DNA of 34,352 nt from Streptococcus oralis subsp. dentisani (GCF_002096335.1 NZ_NCUW01000022.1:1-34352); one strand, 5' to 3'; shown: positions 8,768-18,207, numbered from the stretch's first letter. Translations and numbers: made by a program. The notes: a model not told the origin generated them from the letters alone.

Positions 8768-9164
8768 GGCCTTTACCATGTTTGAAAGTCTCTTGGTTTT
8801 GGGACTTGTGAGTATCATTGCTTTGGCTTTATCAGGTTCAGTCCAGTCAAGTTTCGCGGCGGTAGAGGAGCAGATTTTCTTTATGGAGTTTGAAGAACTC
8901 TACCGTGAAACGCAAAAACGCAGTCTAGCCAGCCAGCAAAAGACCAGCTTGAACTTAGACGGGGAGACAATCAGCAATGGCAGTCAAAAATTAACAGTTC
9001 CCAAAGGAATTCAAGCACCATCAGGACAGACGATTCACTTTGACCGAGCTGGGGGCAACTCGTCTCTGGCTAAGGTTGAATTTCAAACCAGCAAGGGAGC
9101 GATTCGCTATCAATTATATCTAGGAAATGGAAAAATTAAACGCATTAAGGAAACAAAAAATTAA
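8730..9164 (+). CDS. comGD: Competence minor pilin ComGD (CglD)
   Basis: This minor pilin has 144 residues from ATG 8730. The prepilin motif is IKAFTMFES, with cleavage between Ala14 and Phe15 and Glu19 at +5, followed by a hydrophobic helix. The start is uncertain. ATG 8730 (MRNKKQ) gives a 14-residue basic leader, typical of class III pilins. A shorter form could start at a TTG two codons before IKAFTM. Both lie within the comGC gene. Minor pilins are thought to prime the pilus tip. Confidence 0.92.
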   Translation: MRNKKQVRLLQIKAFTMFESLLVLGLVSIIALALSGSVQSSFAAVEEQIFFMEFEELYRETQKRSLASQQKTSLNLDGETISNGSQKLTVPKGIQAPSGQTIHFDRAGGNSSLAKVEFQTSKGAIRYQLYLGNGKIKRIKETKN

Positions 9165-9429
9165 GGCAGTGATTTTACTAGAAGCAGTAGTAGCTCTGGC
9201 CGTATTTGCCAGTATTGCAACTCTCCTCTTGGGGCAAATCCAACAAAATCGACGGTTAGAGGCAGAAATTTTGCAAAAAGAGGAAGTCTTACGTGTGGCT
9301 AAGATAGCCTTACAGACGGGGCAAAGTCAAGTAAAGGTCAATGGAGTGGAGATTCAGGTGTTTGCTAGTGAAAAAGGATTGGAGGTCTACCATGGTTCAG
9401 AGAAATTGCTGGATCTTAAAGAGCAGTAA
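9127..9429 (+). CDS. comGE: Competence minor pilin ComGE (CglE)
   Basis: This is a 100-residue pilin-like protein. The signal is [14 protein letters not shown], with cleavage after Ala14 and Glu19 at +5. Val replaces the usual Phe at +1. The ATG at 9127 overlaps the end of comGD by 38 nt, and the ORF overlaps comGF by 38 nt. It probably forms the minor-pilin complex with ComGD, ComGF and ComGG. Confidence 0.92.
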   Translation: MEKLNALRKQKIKAVILLEAVVALAVFASIATLLLGQIQQNRRLEAEILQKEEVLRVAKIALQTGQSQVKVNGVEIQVFASEKGLEVYHGSEKLLDLKEQ

Positions 9430-9853
9430 GGTAAGAGCTTTCACTCTTTTAGAATCTCTGCTTGCCCTCATCGTCATTAGCGGTGGCTTGCTTCTCTTTC
9501 AAGCCATGAGTCATCTCCTCATTTCAGAAGTTCGGTACCAGCAACAAAGCGAGCAAAAGGAGTGGCTCTTGTTTGTGGACCAACTAGAGACTGAGTTAGA
9601 TCGTTCTCAGTTTGAAAAGGTGGAAGACAATCGCCTTTATGTGAAGCAAGATGGCAAGGATATCGCTATGGGTAAGTCCAAATCGGATGATTTTCGGAAA
9701 ACTGATGCCAGTGGCCGAGGTTATCAACCTATGGTTTATGGTCTCAAATCAGCACAAATCACAGAGGAAAATCAACTGGTTCGCTTTCGTTTCCAATTTC
9801 AAAAAGGCTTAGAAAGGGAATTCATCTATCGTGTGGAAAAATCAAAAAGTTAA
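9392..9853 (+). CDS. comGF: Competence minor pilin ComGF (CglF)
   Basis: This 153-residue minor pilin has the signal [13 protein letters not shown], with cleavage after Ala16 and Glu21 at +5. ATG 9392 was chosen because GGAGGT lies 5 nt upstream and it gives a standard short leader. The open frame begins earlier inside comGE. The soluble domain (residues about 40-153) is larger than in the other minor pilins, as usual for ComGF. Confidence 0.94.
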   Translation: MVQRNCWILKSSKVRAFTLLESLLALIVISGGLLLFQAMSHLLISEVRYQQQSEQKEWLLFVDQLETELDRSQFEKVEDNRLYVKQDGKDIAMGKSKSDDFRKTDASGRGYQPMVYGLKSAQITEENQLVRFRFQFQKGLEREFIYRVEKSKS

Positions 9854-10244
9854 GGCAGGAGTTCTCCTATATGCAGTGACCATGGCAGCCATTTTTAGCC
9901 TTTTGTTGCAGTTTTATTTGAATCGGCAAGTCGCCCATCATAAAGACTTTACCCTAAACAAAGAAAAGTTGATCGCTTTTGCCATGGCCAAACGAAGCAA
10001 AGATAAGGCTGAGCAAGAAAGTGGGGAGCGAGTCTTTAATCTAGGAAAAGTCACTTATCAAAATACGAAAACAGGTTTTGCGACAAGTGTTCGAATGAAT
10101 AAGAACAACTATGAATTTCTCTTTCCTTCGATGAAACCCAAGGAAAAGAAAACGGACCCTAAGGAACAATCATCTACCAACTCAAGTCAACAAACCAATC
10201 AGAAAGAAAGAGACAATAAGGCAGACAAGAAAGGCAATTCCTAG
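9831..10244 (+). CDS. comGG: Competence minor pilin ComGG (CglG)
   Basis: This 137-residue protein is probably started by GTG 9831, overlapping comGF by 23 nt. The signal [13 protein letters not shown] has Tyr rather than Glu at +5. Lack of Glu5 is known for the ComGG/GspK class, thought to sit at the pilus tip. The last 40 residues ([10 protein letters not shown] to DKKGNS) are highly charged and low-complexity, probably disordered. It is the last gene of the operon. No strong terminator follows, so read-through into the methyltransferase gene is possible. Confidence 0.92.
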   Translation: MWKNQKVKAGVLLYAVTMAAIFSLLLQFYLNRQVAHHKDFTLNKEKLIAFAMAKRSKDKAEQESGERVFNLGKVTYQNTKTGFATSVRMNKNNYEFLFPSMKPKEKKTDPKEQSSTNSSQQTNQKERDNKADKKGNS

Positions 10245-10262
10245 GCAAATCAGCTTCTTTTT

Positions 10263-10270
10263 GTTAAACT
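10263..10270 (+). promoter_or_regulatory. Extended -10 of the 10277 methyltransferase gene
   Basis: TG (10262-10263), one base, then TAAACT (10265-10270), with 6 nt to the ATG. No clear -35 is visible. The geometry predicts a leaderless transcript. Confidence 0.45.
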
Positions 10271-10276
10271 AAAAGC

Positions 10277-10867
10277 ATGAAACATGATTTTAATCACAAA
10301 GCAGAAACCTTTGATTCGCCCAAAAATATCTTTCTTGCAAACTTGGTTTGTCAGGCAGTTGAAAAACAGATTGCTCTTCTATTAGACAAGGAAATACTAG
10401 ATTTTGGTGGTGGAACGGGTCTGTTAGCCTTACCCCTAGCCAAGCAGGCCAAGTCTGTTACCCTTGTGGACATCTCGGAGAAAATGCTGGAGCAAGCCCG
10501 TTTGAAAGCAGAGCAACAAGACATCAAGAATATCCAGTTTTTGAAACAGGATTTACTGGCAAATCCCTTGGAGCAACAATTTGACCTGATTGTTGTTAGT
10601 CGGGTTCTTCATCATATGCCAGATCTAGATGCGACTCTTGCCATGTTTAACCATCACCTTAGGGAGAATGGACAGGTACTCATTGCTGATTTTGTCAAGA
10701 CAGACACCAACCACCACGGCTTTGAGTTGGCTGAACTGGAAACCAAGCTAACCCAGTTTGGTTTTTCGAGCATTGGCAGTCAGATTCTGTACAGTGCTGA
10801 AGGTCTTTTTCTAGGAAATTATGCAGAGCTCTTTTTAACAGTAGCTCAAAAATCACTCGCTGACTAA
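10277..10867 (+). CDS. Class I SAM-dependent methyltransferase
   Basis: This 196-residue soluble protein has a Rossmann methyltransferase fold. Motif I is ILDFGGGTGLLALPLA near residues 41-56, the acidic ribose-binding residue is in VTLVDISEKML, motif II/IV is FDLIVVSRVLHHM, and the later strand is VLIADF. The substrate is unknown. The His pair in RVLHHMPD suggests a small-molecule methyltransferase of the UbiE/Tam type, not a DNA enzyme. There is no ribosome site in the 6 nt between the -10 and the ATG. Its stop lies inside the loop of a terminator. It follows comG but probably has its own promoter. Confidence 0.88.
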   Translation: MKHDFNHKAETFDSPKNIFLANLVCQAVEKQIALLLDKEILDFGGGTGLLALPLAKQAKSVTLVDISEKMLEQARLKAEQQDIKNIQFLKQDLLANPLEQQFDLIVVSRVLHHMPDLDATLAMFNHHLRENGQVLIADFVKTDTNHHGFELAELETKLTQFGFSSIGSQILYSAEGLFLGNYAELFLTVAQKSLAD

Positions 10868-10882
10868 AGCAGTGATTTTTTC
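10849..10882 (+). terminator. Terminator overlapping the end of the 10277 gene
   Basis: AAAATCACT (10849-10857) pairs with AGTGATTTT (10871-10879) and leads into a T-tract. The stop codon TAA (10865-10867) is in the loop. Confidence 0.8.
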
Positions 10883-10910
10883 TATTCAGATGGAAAAAAT
10901 GGGGGAATTT

Positions 10911-10919
10911 TGATAAGAT
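10911..10919 (+). promoter_or_regulatory. Extended -10 of the 10926 methyltransferase gene
   Basis: TGA then TAAGAT (10914-10919), with 6 nt (AGGAAT) to the ATG. TGGAAA at 10891-10896 is a weak -35 at 17 nt. The geometry predicts a leaderless transcript. Confidence 0.5.
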
Positions 10920-10925
10920 AGGAAT

Positions 10926-11879
10926 ATGGATTTTGAAAAAATTGAACAAGCTTATACGTATTTACTAGAGAATGTCCAAGTCATTCAAGGTGATTTGGCG
11001 ACCAACTTTTATGATGCCTTGGTAGAGCAAAACAGCATCTACCTGGATGGTGAGACTGAGCTAGAGCAGGTCAAGGAGAACAATCAAGCCCTTAAGCGCT
11101 TAGCACTTCGCAAGGAAGAGTGGCTCAAGACCTACCAGTTTCTCTTGATGAAGGCAGGACAAACGGAGCCTTTGCAAGCCAATCACCAGTTTACGCCGGA
11201 TGCCATTGCCCTCCTCTTGGTACTTATTGTGGAAGAGTTGCTTGATCAAGAGGAAATTAGCATCCTCGAAATGGGGTCCGGCATGGGGATTCTGGGCGCG
11301 ACCTTCTTGACTTCTCTTGCTAAAAAAGTGGATTACTTGGGAGTCGAAGTGGATGATTTGCTGATTGATTTGGCGGCTAGTATGGCAGATGTAATCGGTT
11401 TGCAGGCAGGATTTGTTCAAGGCGATGCCGTTCGTCCGCAAATGCTTAAAGAAAGCGATGTGGTCATTAGCGACTTACCTGTCGGCTATTATCCGGATGA
11501 TACCATCGCTTCACGCTATCAAGTGGCTTCTAGCCAAGAACATACCTATGCCCACCATTTGCTCATGGAGCAAGGTCTCAAGTACCTTAAGTCAGACGGC
11601 TATGCTATTTTTCTAGCTCCGAGCGACTTGTTGACCAGTCCTCAAAGTGATTTGTTAAAAGGTTGGATCAAAGATGAAGTGAGTCTTGCTGCCATCATCA
11701 CTCTGCCAGAGGATATTTTCTCAACGGCCAGTAAGGCTAAGAGCATTTTCGTTTTACAGAAGAAAACTGAACAGGAACTGCGACCTTTTGTCTATCCGCT
11801 AGAAAGTTTGCAAGATCCAGCTGCACTAATGAAATTCAAAGAAAATTTTCAAAAATGGAGCAAAGGTACTGAAATATAA
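10926..11879 (+). CDS. Class I SAM-dependent methyltransferase, YtxK-like (N6-adenine MTase fold)
   Basis: This 317-residue protein resembles the YtxK-type proteins found next to ackA in many Firmicutes. The N-terminal ~85 residues are helical. Motif I is ILEMGSGMGILGATFL, and the position of the catalytic N/DPPY motif holds SDLPVGYYPDD. In the C-terminal part, FLAPSDLLTS, IITLPEDIF and KSIFVLQKK follow the N6-DNA-adenine methylase layout. Because the catalytic tetrapeptide is altered (DLPV), methylation of DNA is uncertain. It precedes ackA, which has its own promoter. Confidence 0.85.
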   Translation: MDFEKIEQAYTYLLENVQVIQGDLATNFYDALVEQNSIYLDGETELEQVKENNQALKRLALRKEEWLKTYQFLLMKAGQTEPLQANHQFTPDAIALLLVLIVEELLDQEEISILEMGSGMGILGATFLTSLAKKVDYLGVEVDDLLIDLAASMADVIGLQAGFVQGDAVRPQMLKESDVVISDLPVGYYPDDTIASRYQVASSQEHTYAHHLLMEQGLKYLKSDGYAIFLAPSDLLTSPQSDLLKGWIKDEVSLAAIITLPEDIFSTASKAKSIFVLQKKTEQELRPFVYPLESLQDPAALMKFKENFQKWSKGTEI

Positions 11880-11888
11880 GGTAATTTT

Positions 11889-11897
11889 TGTTATAAT
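11889..11897 (+). promoter_or_regulatory. Promoter of ackA (extended -10)
   Basis: TGT then TATAAT (11892-11897). No good -35 is visible. The ATG is 31 nt downstream and is preceded by AGAGGT. Confidence 0.7.
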
Positions 11898-11899
11898 AG

Positions 11900-11914
11900 T
11901 TGAAAACGCTTAAA
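11900..11914. promoter_or_regulatory. CcpA-binding cre site at the ackA transcription start
   Basis: TTGAAAACGCTTAAA fits the cre consensus WTGNAANCGNWNNCW except at one flanking position. It begins 3 nt after the -10, so it covers the predicted start of transcription. Bound CcpA would be expected to block initiation there. This differs from the upstream cre that activates ackA in Bacillus subtilis. Confidence 0.7.
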
Positions 11915-11928
11915 AGAGGTATCATGTT

Positions 11929-13119
11929 ATGACTAAAACAATCGCAATCAATGCAGGAAGCTCGAGTTTGAAATGGCAACTTTACCAAATGCCAGAAGAA
12001 ACAGTATTGGCCAAAGGCTTGATCGAACGTATTGGCTTGACGGATTCGATCTCAACTGTAAAATTCGACGACCGTTCTGAACAACAAATTCTTGATATTG
12101 ACGACCACACACAAGCTGTTAAAATTTTATTAGATGATCTGATTCGTTTTGACATCATCAAAGGTTATGATGAAATAACTGGTGTTGGGCACCGTGTTGT
12201 GGCTGGTGGTGAATATTTCAAAGAGTCAACCTTGGTAGAGGGAGATGTTTTAGAAAAGGTTGAAGAGTTGGGACTTTTGGCTCCTCTTCACAACCCAGCC
12301 AACGCAGCAGGAATTCGCGCATTTAAGGAATTACTTCCAGATATTACCAGCGTTGTTGTTTTTGATACTTCATTCCACACAACAATGCCTGAAAAAGCCT
12401 ATCGCTATCCTCTTCCAAATAAATACTATACTGAAAATAAAGTTCGTAAGTATGGAGCACATGGGACAAGTCATCAGTTTGTAGCAGGAGAAGCAGCTAA
12501 AATTTTAGGTCGACCATTAGAAGATTTGAAATTAATTACTTGCCATATCGGTAATGGCGCTTCTATTACAGCTGTCAGCGGTGGCAAGTCTGTGGACACT
12601 TCTATGGGCTTCACTCCGCTTGGTGGTATTATGATGGGAACACGTACAGGGGATATTGACCCAGCTATCATTCCCTATTTAATGCAATATACAGAGGATT
12701 TCAACACGCCAGAGGATATCAGTCGAATCCTAAATCGTGAGTCTGGACTTTTGGGTGTTTCTGAAAAATCAAGTGACATGCGTGATGTTATGGCTGCAGT
12801 AAAAGCAGGAGACCATAATGCGACCTTGGCCTACGAGATGTATATTGACCGTATTCAAAAGCATATCGGTCAGTATTTGGCAGTCCTAAATGGTGCAGAT
12901 GCGATCATTTTCACAGCAGGTGTTGGTGAGAATGCCTCAGATGTACGTGGAGATGTTATTTCAGGAATTTCTTGGTTTGGATGTGATGTGGATCCAGAAA
13001 AGAACGTCTTTGGCGTGACTGGAGATATCTCAACTGATGCAGCAAAAATCCGTGTCTTAGTAATCCCTACAGATGAGGAATTAGTGATTGCACGTGATGT
13101 TGAACGATTCAAAAAATAA
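11929..13119 (+). CDS. ackA: Acetate kinase
   Basis: AckA makes ATP and acetate from acetyl phosphate, the product of pyruvate oxidase and phosphotransacetylase. At 396 residues it has normal length. Motifs: [10 protein letters not shown] (start of the ASKHA fold), GHRVVAGGE, the catalytic Asp in [41 protein letters not shown], and FTAGVGENA. The ATG follows AGAGGT. It is single, with a promoter/cre ahead and a strong terminator behind. Confidence 0.98.
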   Translation: MTKTIAINAGSSSLKWQLYQMPEETVLAKGLIERIGLTDSISTVKFDDRSEQQILDIDDHTQAVKILLDDLIRFDIIKGYDEITGVGHRVVAGGEYFKESTLVEGDVLEKVEELGLLAPLHNPANAAGIRAFKELLPDITSVVVFDTSFHTTMPEKAYRYPLPNKYYTENKVRKYGAHGTSHQFVAGEAAKILGRPLEDLKLITCHIGNGASITAVSGGKSVDTSMGFTPLGGIMMGTRTGDIDPAIIPYLMQYTEDFNTPEDISRILNRESGLLGVSEKSSDMRDVMAAVKAGDHNATLAYEMYIDRIQKHIGQYLAVLNGADAIIFTAGVGENASDVRGDVISGISWFGCDVDPEKNVFGVTGDISTDAAKIRVLVIPTDEELVIARDVERFKK

Positions 13120-13146
13120 CTAAAATAAGAAATAATGTACATGTAA

Positions 13147-13179
13147 AAAGAGTTGGAGAGTTTGCTCTCCAGCTTTTTT
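13147..13179 (+). terminator. Terminator after ackA
   Basis: AGTTGGAGAG (13151-13160) pairs with CTCTCCAGCT (13165-13174) around TTTG, with one G-U, an A-run before and a T-run after. Confidence 0.9.
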
Positions 13180-13210
13180 GCTTGGAAAAATCTCTAAAAC
13201 CTTGCTGTTA

Positions 13211-13238
13211 TTGGCTTTTTCGAAAAATATGGTATAAT
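13211..13238 (+). promoter_or_regulatory. Promoter of rnpA-yidC-jag
   Basis: TTGGCT (13211-13216), a 16-nt spacer and TATAAT (13233-13238), with TG one base upstream (extended -10). Confidence 0.75.
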
Positions 13239-13267
13239 AGTAGTAATTTAATAGATGGAGTTGAGTT

Positions 13268-13639
13268 TTGAAAAAAAACTTTCGTGTAAAAAGAGAGAAA
13301 GATTTTAAAGAGATTTTTCAATATGGGACAAGTTTTGCCAATCGAAAATTTGTTGTCTACCAATTGGAAAACCAGCAAAACCATTTTCGAGTAGGACTGT
13401 CCGTCAGCAAAAAGCTGGGGAATGCGGTTACCCGAAATCAGATTAAGAGGCGAATCCGACATATTTTGCTAAATGTAAGGTGGCATTTGGCTGATGACGT
13501 TGATTTTGTCGTGATTGCTCGAAAGGGGGCTGAAAGCTTGGATTATGCAGAGATGGAGAAAAATCTACTCCACGTATTAAAGTTATCAAAGATTTACCGG
13601 GAAGGAATTAGGAGTGAAAAAGAAACTACAGTTGACTAG
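13268..13639 (+). CDS. rnpA: Ribonuclease P protein component
   Basis: RnpA is the protein partner of the RNase P RNA that cuts 5' leaders from tRNA precursors. It has 123 residues, rich in Lys and Arg. The RNR motif region reads [18 protein letters not shown]. It starts with TTG 13268, preceded by ATGGAG. It overlaps yidC by 26 nt. In most bacteria rnpA follows rpmH at the origin, but here it starts its own operon with yidC and jag, as is usual in streptococci. Confidence 0.96.
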   Translation: MKKNFRVKREKDFKEIFQYGTSFANRKFVVYQLENQQNHFRVGLSVSKKLGNAVTRNQIKRRIRHILLNVRWHLADDVDFVVIARKGAESLDYAEMEKNLLHVLKLSKIYREGIRSEKETTVD

Positions 13640-14426
13640 TCTACTGGGCTTGTCCCTATTTGTCATGGCAGCTTGTGGGACAAGCGATGTTACAGCGGAT
13701 ACTACAGATATATGGAGCAAATTTGTCTATTTTTTTGCTGAAATCATCCGTTTTTTGTCCTTTGACATTAGTATCGGAGTGGGAATTATCCTTTTTACGA
13801 TCCTGATTCGTACGATTCTATTACCAGTCTTTCAGACTCAAATGGTTGTCTCTAGAAAAATGCAAGAGGCTCAACCACGTATCAAGGCCCTGCAAGAACA
13901 ATATCCGGGTCGCGATATGGAAAGTAGAACCAAGCTAGATCAGGAGATGCGGAAGGTCTATAAAGAATTGGGGGTCAAGCACTCGTCTTCTCTCTGGCCG
14001 ATTTTGATTCAAATGCCAGTCCTCTTGGCTTTGTTCCAAGCCTTGAGTCGAGTGGAATTTTTAAAAACAGGGCACTTCTTATGGGTAAACCTAGGGGGAG
14101 TAGACACAAGCTTTATCCTTCCGATTTTGGCGGCAGCCTTTACCTTCTTGAGCAGTTGGTTATCGAATAAGGCTTTGCCTGAAAGAAGTGGAGCTATGAC
14201 AGGAATGATGTACGGGATGCCGGTACTGATCTTTATCTTTGCCATCTCTGCGCCTAGTGGAGTTGCCCTGTACTGGGCAGTATCCAATGCTTATCAAGTT
14301 TTGCAAACCTATTTCTTGAATAATCCTTTCAAGATGATTGCAGCGCGCGAGGCGGAATTACAAGCTAAAAAAGATTTAGAAAATAGAAAAAGAAAAGCCA
14401 AGAAAAAGGCTCAGAAAATGAAGTAA
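13614..14426 (+). CDS. yidC: Membrane protein insertase YidC (OxaA/SpoIIIJ family), lipoprotein
   Basis: YidC inserts and folds membrane proteins alone or with SecYEG. The 270-residue protein starts with GTG 13614 (AGGAATTAGGA upstream). It has a lipoprotein signal, with Cys21 in VMAACGTS, and five membrane segments. A conserved Arg in the first membrane segment, within [12 protein letters not shown], fits the hydrophilic groove of Gram-positive YidC. The tail is strongly basic ([19 protein letters not shown]) and can bind ribosomes. Streptococci normally have two YidC paralogues. Its place after rnpA and before jag marks this one as YidC1. Confidence 0.95.
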   Translation: MKKKLQLTSLLGLSLFVMAACGTSDVTADTTDIWSKFVYFFAEIIRFLSFDISIGVGIILFTILIRTILLPVFQTQMVVSRKMQEAQPRIKALQEQYPGRDMESRTKLDQEMRKVYKELGVKHSSSLWPILIQMPVLLALFQALSRVEFLKTGHFLWVNLGGVDTSFILPILAAAFTFLSSWLSNKALPERSGAMTGMMYGMPVLIFIFAISAPSGVALYWAVSNAYQVLQTYFLNNPFKMIAAREAELQAKKDLENRKRKAKKKAQKMK

Positions 14427-14443
14427 TAAGGAGGAATCTGGTT

Positions 14444-15433
14444 ATGGTGTTATATACGGGTTCAACAGTTGAAGAAGCAATTCAAAAGGGATTGAAAGAA
14501 TTAGGTCTTCCTCGAATGAAGACTCATATAAAGGTTGTGTCCAAAGAGAAGAAAGGTTTTTTAGGCTTATTTGGGAAAAAACCAGCTCAAGTTGATATTG
14601 AGGCGATTAGTGAGACGACTGTGATTAAGGCCAATCAACAAGCCGTAAAAGGTGTTCCGAAAGAAATCAATGAACAAAACGAACCTGTTAAGACAGTAAC
14701 AGAGGCGACAGTTGATCTCGGCCATGTTGTTGAGGCGATTAAAAAAATCGAAGAGGAAGGTCAGGGTGTTTCTGATGAAATCAAGGCTGAAATCTTGAAA
14801 AATGAGAAACATGCTAGCACTATTCTTGAAGAGACTGGGCATATTGAAATTTTAAATGAGTTGCAAATAGAAGAAGCTAGAACAGAAGCGTCAACAGATG
14901 CCAAAGAACTTGTAGATGAGCAAGAGAAGAAAAAAAGTCAGTCCCTAGAAGATTTAGGTTTAAAAGTTGAACAGAGCTATGATATTGAACAAGTAGCGAC
15001 AGAAGTAACTGATTATGTTCAAACAATTTTGGATGATATAGATGTTGAAGGTGTCATTTCAAGCGATTATAATCGTCGCATTATCAACCTGCAAATCGAT
15101 ACCAACGAACCAGGTCGTATTATCGGCTATCATGGAAAAGTTTTAAAGGCCCTTCAACTCTTGGCACAAAATTATCTTTATAATCGCTATTCAAGAACTT
15201 TCTACATTACGATTAACGTCAATGATTATGTTGAACACCGTGCAGAAGTCTTGCAAACCTACGCTCAAAAATTGGCGACTCGTGCATTGGAGGAAGGTCG
15301 TAGCCAGCAAACAGATCCAATGTCGAATAGCGAACGCAAGATTATCCATCGCATTATTTCACGCATGGATGGCGTGACTAGCTATTCTGAGGGTGATGAG
15401 CCAAATCGTTATGTTGTTGTGGATACGGAATAA
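14444..15433 (+). CDS. jag: RNA-binding regulator Jag/KhpB (EloR)
   Basis: KhpB/EloR is an RNA-binding protein that, with KhpA, controls cell elongation, and it is a target of the kinase StkP in pneumococcus. Its 329 residues divide as follows: Jag-N domain at about 1-55 (ending KKGFLGLFGKKPAQV), an acidic linker at about 60-180, a KH domain at about 185-260 with the loop GYHGK, and an R3H domain at about 265-329 (SERKIIHRIIS). Thr89 in TEATVDLG matches the known pneumococcal StkP phosphosite. The ribosome site is AAGGAGGAA. It is the last gene of the rnpA operon. Confidence 0.95.
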   Translation: MVLYTGSTVEEAIQKGLKELGLPRMKTHIKVVSKEKKGFLGLFGKKPAQVDIEAISETTVIKANQQAVKGVPKEINEQNEPVKTVTEATVDLGHVVEAIKKIEEEGQGVSDEIKAEILKNEKHASTILEETGHIEILNELQIEEARTEASTDAKELVDEQEKKKSQSLEDLGLKVEQSYDIEQVATEVTDYVQTILDDIDVEGVISSDYNRRIINLQIDTNEPGRIIGYHGKVLKALQLLAQNYLYNRYSRTFYITINVNDYVEHRAEVLQTYAQKLATRALEEGRSQQTDPMSNSERKIIHRIISRMDGVTSYSEGDEPNRYVVVDTE

Positions 15434-15435
15434 AC

Positions 15436-15460
15436 AAAATCAGGCTTGACCTGATTTTTT
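15436..15460 (+). terminator. Terminator after jag
   Basis: AAAATCAGG (15436-15444) pairs with CCTGATTTT (15450-15458) around a 5-nt loop and runs into Ts. Confidence 0.9.
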
Positions 15461-15484
15461 GTTATAAAAAAGGAGAAGAGACAG

Positions 15485-16108
15485 ATGATGGAAACCATCA
15501 AAAACTACCTATCTTACGTGGGAATCCAGTATCGTAATCCAGATAAGGCTGGAGATGAACGAGAGAAGATGCTGGAATTGCGCCACAAAGGCCAGGAGGC
15601 TCGTAAGGCTTTTACAAATCTAGCCAAGACCTTCCAAGCAAGTCATCCAGAATGGCACCTACAACAGACTAGTCAGTGGATGAATCAAGCGCAACGCTTG
15701 CGACCACATTTCTGGGTCTATCTACAGAGAGAGGGGCGGGTAACAGAACCCATGTTGGCGCTGCGTTTGTATGGAGCACCTACTGACTTTGGAATTTCCT
15801 TAGAAGTCAGTTTCATCGAGCGTAAGAAGGATGAGCAGACGCTGAGTAAACAAGCTAAGATTTTAGATATTCCACCAGTAGAAGGAATCTATTATCTAGC
15901 ATATACCGATGGTCAAAGTCAAAAGGTAGAAGCTAATGAAGAAAACCGTCTGCTCTTACGCGAGAAGGTGCGCAATCAGGAAGTCCGTAAAGTTTTGGTT
16001 AAGGTAGATGTTTCCCTCATTGAAAATCAGTCAGTAGAAGCAATATTGGAGAAGCTAGAAGATGCTTATGAGCGCTTGCTTCCCTATTATCAGGCGACTA
16101 GAGAGTAG
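15485..16108 (+). CDS. Uncharacterised soluble protein, 207 residues
   Basis: I do not recognise a function. The protein has no signal peptide or membrane segment. The N-terminal third is helical and basic (MLELRHKGQEARKAF). A likely beta-rich middle contains FWVYLQREGR, MLALRLYGAPTDFGISLEVSFIERK and IYYLAYTDGQSQKV, and the C-terminus is helical (AILEKLEDAYERLLPYY). AAGGAG lies 9 nt before ATG 15485. A second ATG follows directly and could be used instead. It lies in a small transcription unit between the jag terminator and the tkt promoter. Confidence 0.8.
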   Translation: MMETIKNYLSYVGIQYRNPDKAGDEREKMLELRHKGQEARKAFTNLAKTFQASHPEWHLQQTSQWMNQAQRLRPHFWVYLQREGRVTEPMLALRLYGAPTDFGISLEVSFIERKKDEQTLSKQAKILDIPPVEGIYYLAYTDGQSQKVEANEENRLLLREKVRNQEVRKVLVKVDVSLIENQSVEAILEKLEDAYERLLPYYQATRE

Positions 16109-16143
16109 AAAATAGGAGACTTATCGAGCATCGAATTGTTTGA

Positions 16144-16172
16144 TTGCTATTCTATGCATTTTTTCATATAAT
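16144..16172 (+). promoter_or_regulatory. Promoter of tkt
   Basis: TTGCTA (16144-16149), a 17-nt spacer and TATAAT (16167-16172). The leader holds the short palindrome GTGAT-N6-ATCAC at about 16187-16202. Confidence 0.75.
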
Positions 16173-16224
16173 AGTAAAATAGGATGTGTGATTTATTGAT
16201 CACCTCAAAGAGAAAGGAAATTCT

Positions 16225-18201
16225 ATGTCAAATCTATCTGTTAATGCAATTCGTTTCCTAGGAATTGATGCTATCAACAAAGCCAACTCAGGTCACCCAG
16301 GGGTGGTTATGGGAGCAGCTCCGATGGCTTATAGCCTCTTTACAAAACAACTTCGCATCAATCCAGCACAACCAAACTGGATTAACCGTGATCGTTTTAT
16401 TCTTTCAGCAGGCCATGGTTCAATGCTTCTTTATGCCCTTCTTCACCTTTCTGGTTTTGAAGATGTCAGCATGGATGAGGTCAAGAACTTCCGTCAATGG
16501 GGTTCCAAAACACCAGGTCACCCAGAATTTGGGCATACAGCAGGGGTTGATGCTACAACAGGTCCTCTAGGACAAGGGATTTCTACTGCCACAGGTTTTG
16601 CCCAAGCAGAACGTTTCCTAGCAGCAAAATACAATCGAGAAGGCTATAATATCTTTGAACACTACACTTATGTGATCTGTGGAGATGGTGACTTGATGGA
16701 AGGTGTCTCAAGCGAGGCGGCTTCATACGCAGGATTGCAAAAACTTGACAAGTTGGTTGTCCTTTATGATTCAAATGACATCAACTTGGATGGTGAAACA
16801 AAGGATTCCTTTACTGAAAGTGTTCGTGACCGTTACAATGCCTACGGTTGGCATACAGCCTTGGTTGAAGATGGAACAGACTTGGAAGCAATCCATTCTG
16901 CTATCGAAGTAGCTAAAGCTTCAGGCAAACCATCTTTGATTGAAGTGAAGACGGTTATTGGATACGGTTCTCCAAATAAACAAGGAACCAATGCGGTACA
17001 CGGTGCTCCTCTTGGGGCAGATGAAACTGCGGCTACTCGCCAAGCTCTTGGTTGGGACTACGAGCCATTTGAAATTCCAGAGCAAGTTTATGCTGATTTC
17101 AAAGAAAATGTTGCAGATCGTGGCGCATCAGCTTATCAAGCTTGGACAAAACTAGTTGCTGACTATAAAGAAGCTTATCCCGAACTTGCAGCAGAAGTAG
17201 AAGCCATCATCGACGGACGTGATCCAGTTGAAGTGACTCCAGCAGACTTCCCAGCTCTAGAAAACGGCTTCTCTCAAGCAACTCGTAATTCAAGCCAAGA
17301 TGCTTTGAACGTTGTGGCCGCTAAGTTGCCAACTTTCTTGGGTGGATCAGCTGACCTCGCTCATTCAAACATGACTTATATCAAGACTGATGGACTTCAA
17401 GACGATGCCAATCGCTTGAACCGCAACATTCAGTTTGGTGTTCGTGAATTTGCCATGGGAACCATCTTGAACGGAATGGCTCTTCATGGTGGACTTCGTG
17501 TTTATGGTGGAACTTTCTTTGTCTTCTCTGACTATGTGAAGGCAGCCGTCCGCTTGTCAGCCTTGCAAGGACTTCCTGTGACGTATGTCTTTACTCACGA
17601 TTCAATCGCAGTTGGGGAAGATGGTCCAACTCACGAACCAGTTGAACACCTAGCAGGTCTTCGTGCCATGCCAAATCTCAATGTTTTCCGTCCAGCAGAT
17701 GCGCGTGAAACGCAAGCAGCTTGGTACCTTGCAGTGACAAGCGAAAAAACACCAACTGCCCTTGTTTTGACACGTCAAAACTTGACTGTTGAAGAGGGAA
17801 CAGACTTTGGCAAGGTTACTAAAGGTGCCTATGTTGTCTATGAAAGTGCAGCAGACTTTGATACGATTTTGATTGCAACAGGTTCAGAGGTGAATTTGGC
17901 GGTCGCAGCTGCCAAAGAATTGGCTAGTCAAGGTGCAAAAGTCCGTGTAGTCAGCATGCCATCAACAGATGTCTTTGACGCACAAGATGCAGCATACAAG
18001 GAAGAAATCCTTCCAAATGCAGTCCGCCGTCGTGTTGCAGTCGAAATGGGTGTAACTCAAAACTGGTACAAATATGTTGGTCTTGATGGTGCAGTTCTCG
18101 GTATTGATACCTTCGGAGCATCTGCCCCAGCACCAAAAGTATTGGCAGAGTATGGATTTACTGTGGAAAATCTAGTCAAAATCGTTCAAAACTTGAAATA
18201 A
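16225..18201 (+). CDS. tkt: Transketolase
   Basis: Transketolase moves two-carbon units between sugar phosphates in the pentose phosphate pathway, using thiamine diphosphate. At 658 residues it has normal length. Motifs: [27 protein letters not shown], the thiamine-binding GDGDLMEG with the later N, TKDSF, and [17 protein letters not shown] with the catalytic Glu, then [17 protein letters not shown]. The ribosome site is AGAAAGGAAA. The pneumococcal gene is also known by its old name recP. No ula genes lie next to it, unlike what I recall of the S. pneumoniae TIGR4 layout. Confidence 0.98.
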   Translation: MSNLSVNAIRFLGIDAINKANSGHPGVVMGAAPMAYSLFTKQLRINPAQPNWINRDRFILSAGHGSMLLYALLHLSGFEDVSMDEVKNFRQWGSKTPGHPEFGHTAGVDATTGPLGQGISTATGFAQAERFLAAKYNREGYNIFEHYTYVICGDGDLMEGVSSEAASYAGLQKLDKLVVLYDSNDINLDGETKDSFTESVRDRYNAYGWHTALVEDGTDLEAIHSAIEVAKASGKPSLIEVKTVIGYGSPNKQGTNAVHGAPLGADETAATRQALGWDYEPFEIPEQVYADFKENVADRGASAYQAWTKLVADYKEAYPELAAEVEAIIDGRDPVEVTPADFPALENGFSQATRNSSQDALNVVAAKLPTFLGGSADLAHSNMTYIKTDGLQDDANRLNRNIQFGVREFAMGTILNGMALHGGLRVYGGTFFVFSDYVKAAVRLSALQGLPVTYVFTHDSIAVGEDGPTHEPVEHLAGLRAMPNLNVFRPADARETQAAWYLAVTSEKTPTALVLTRQNLTVEEGTDFGKVTKGAYVVYESAADFDTILIATGSEVNLAVAAAKELASQGAKVRVVSMPSTDVFDAQDAAYKEEILPNAVRRRVAVEMGVTQNWYKYVGLDGAVLGIDTFGASAPAPKVLAEYGFTVENLVKIVQNLK

Positions 18202-18207
18202 TCGCAG

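Noticed and set aside
16187..16202. GTGAT-N6-ATCAC palindrome in the tkt leader as a regulator operator
   Set aside because: The arms are only 5 bp and match no operator consensus I know. Mentioned only in the promoter entry.
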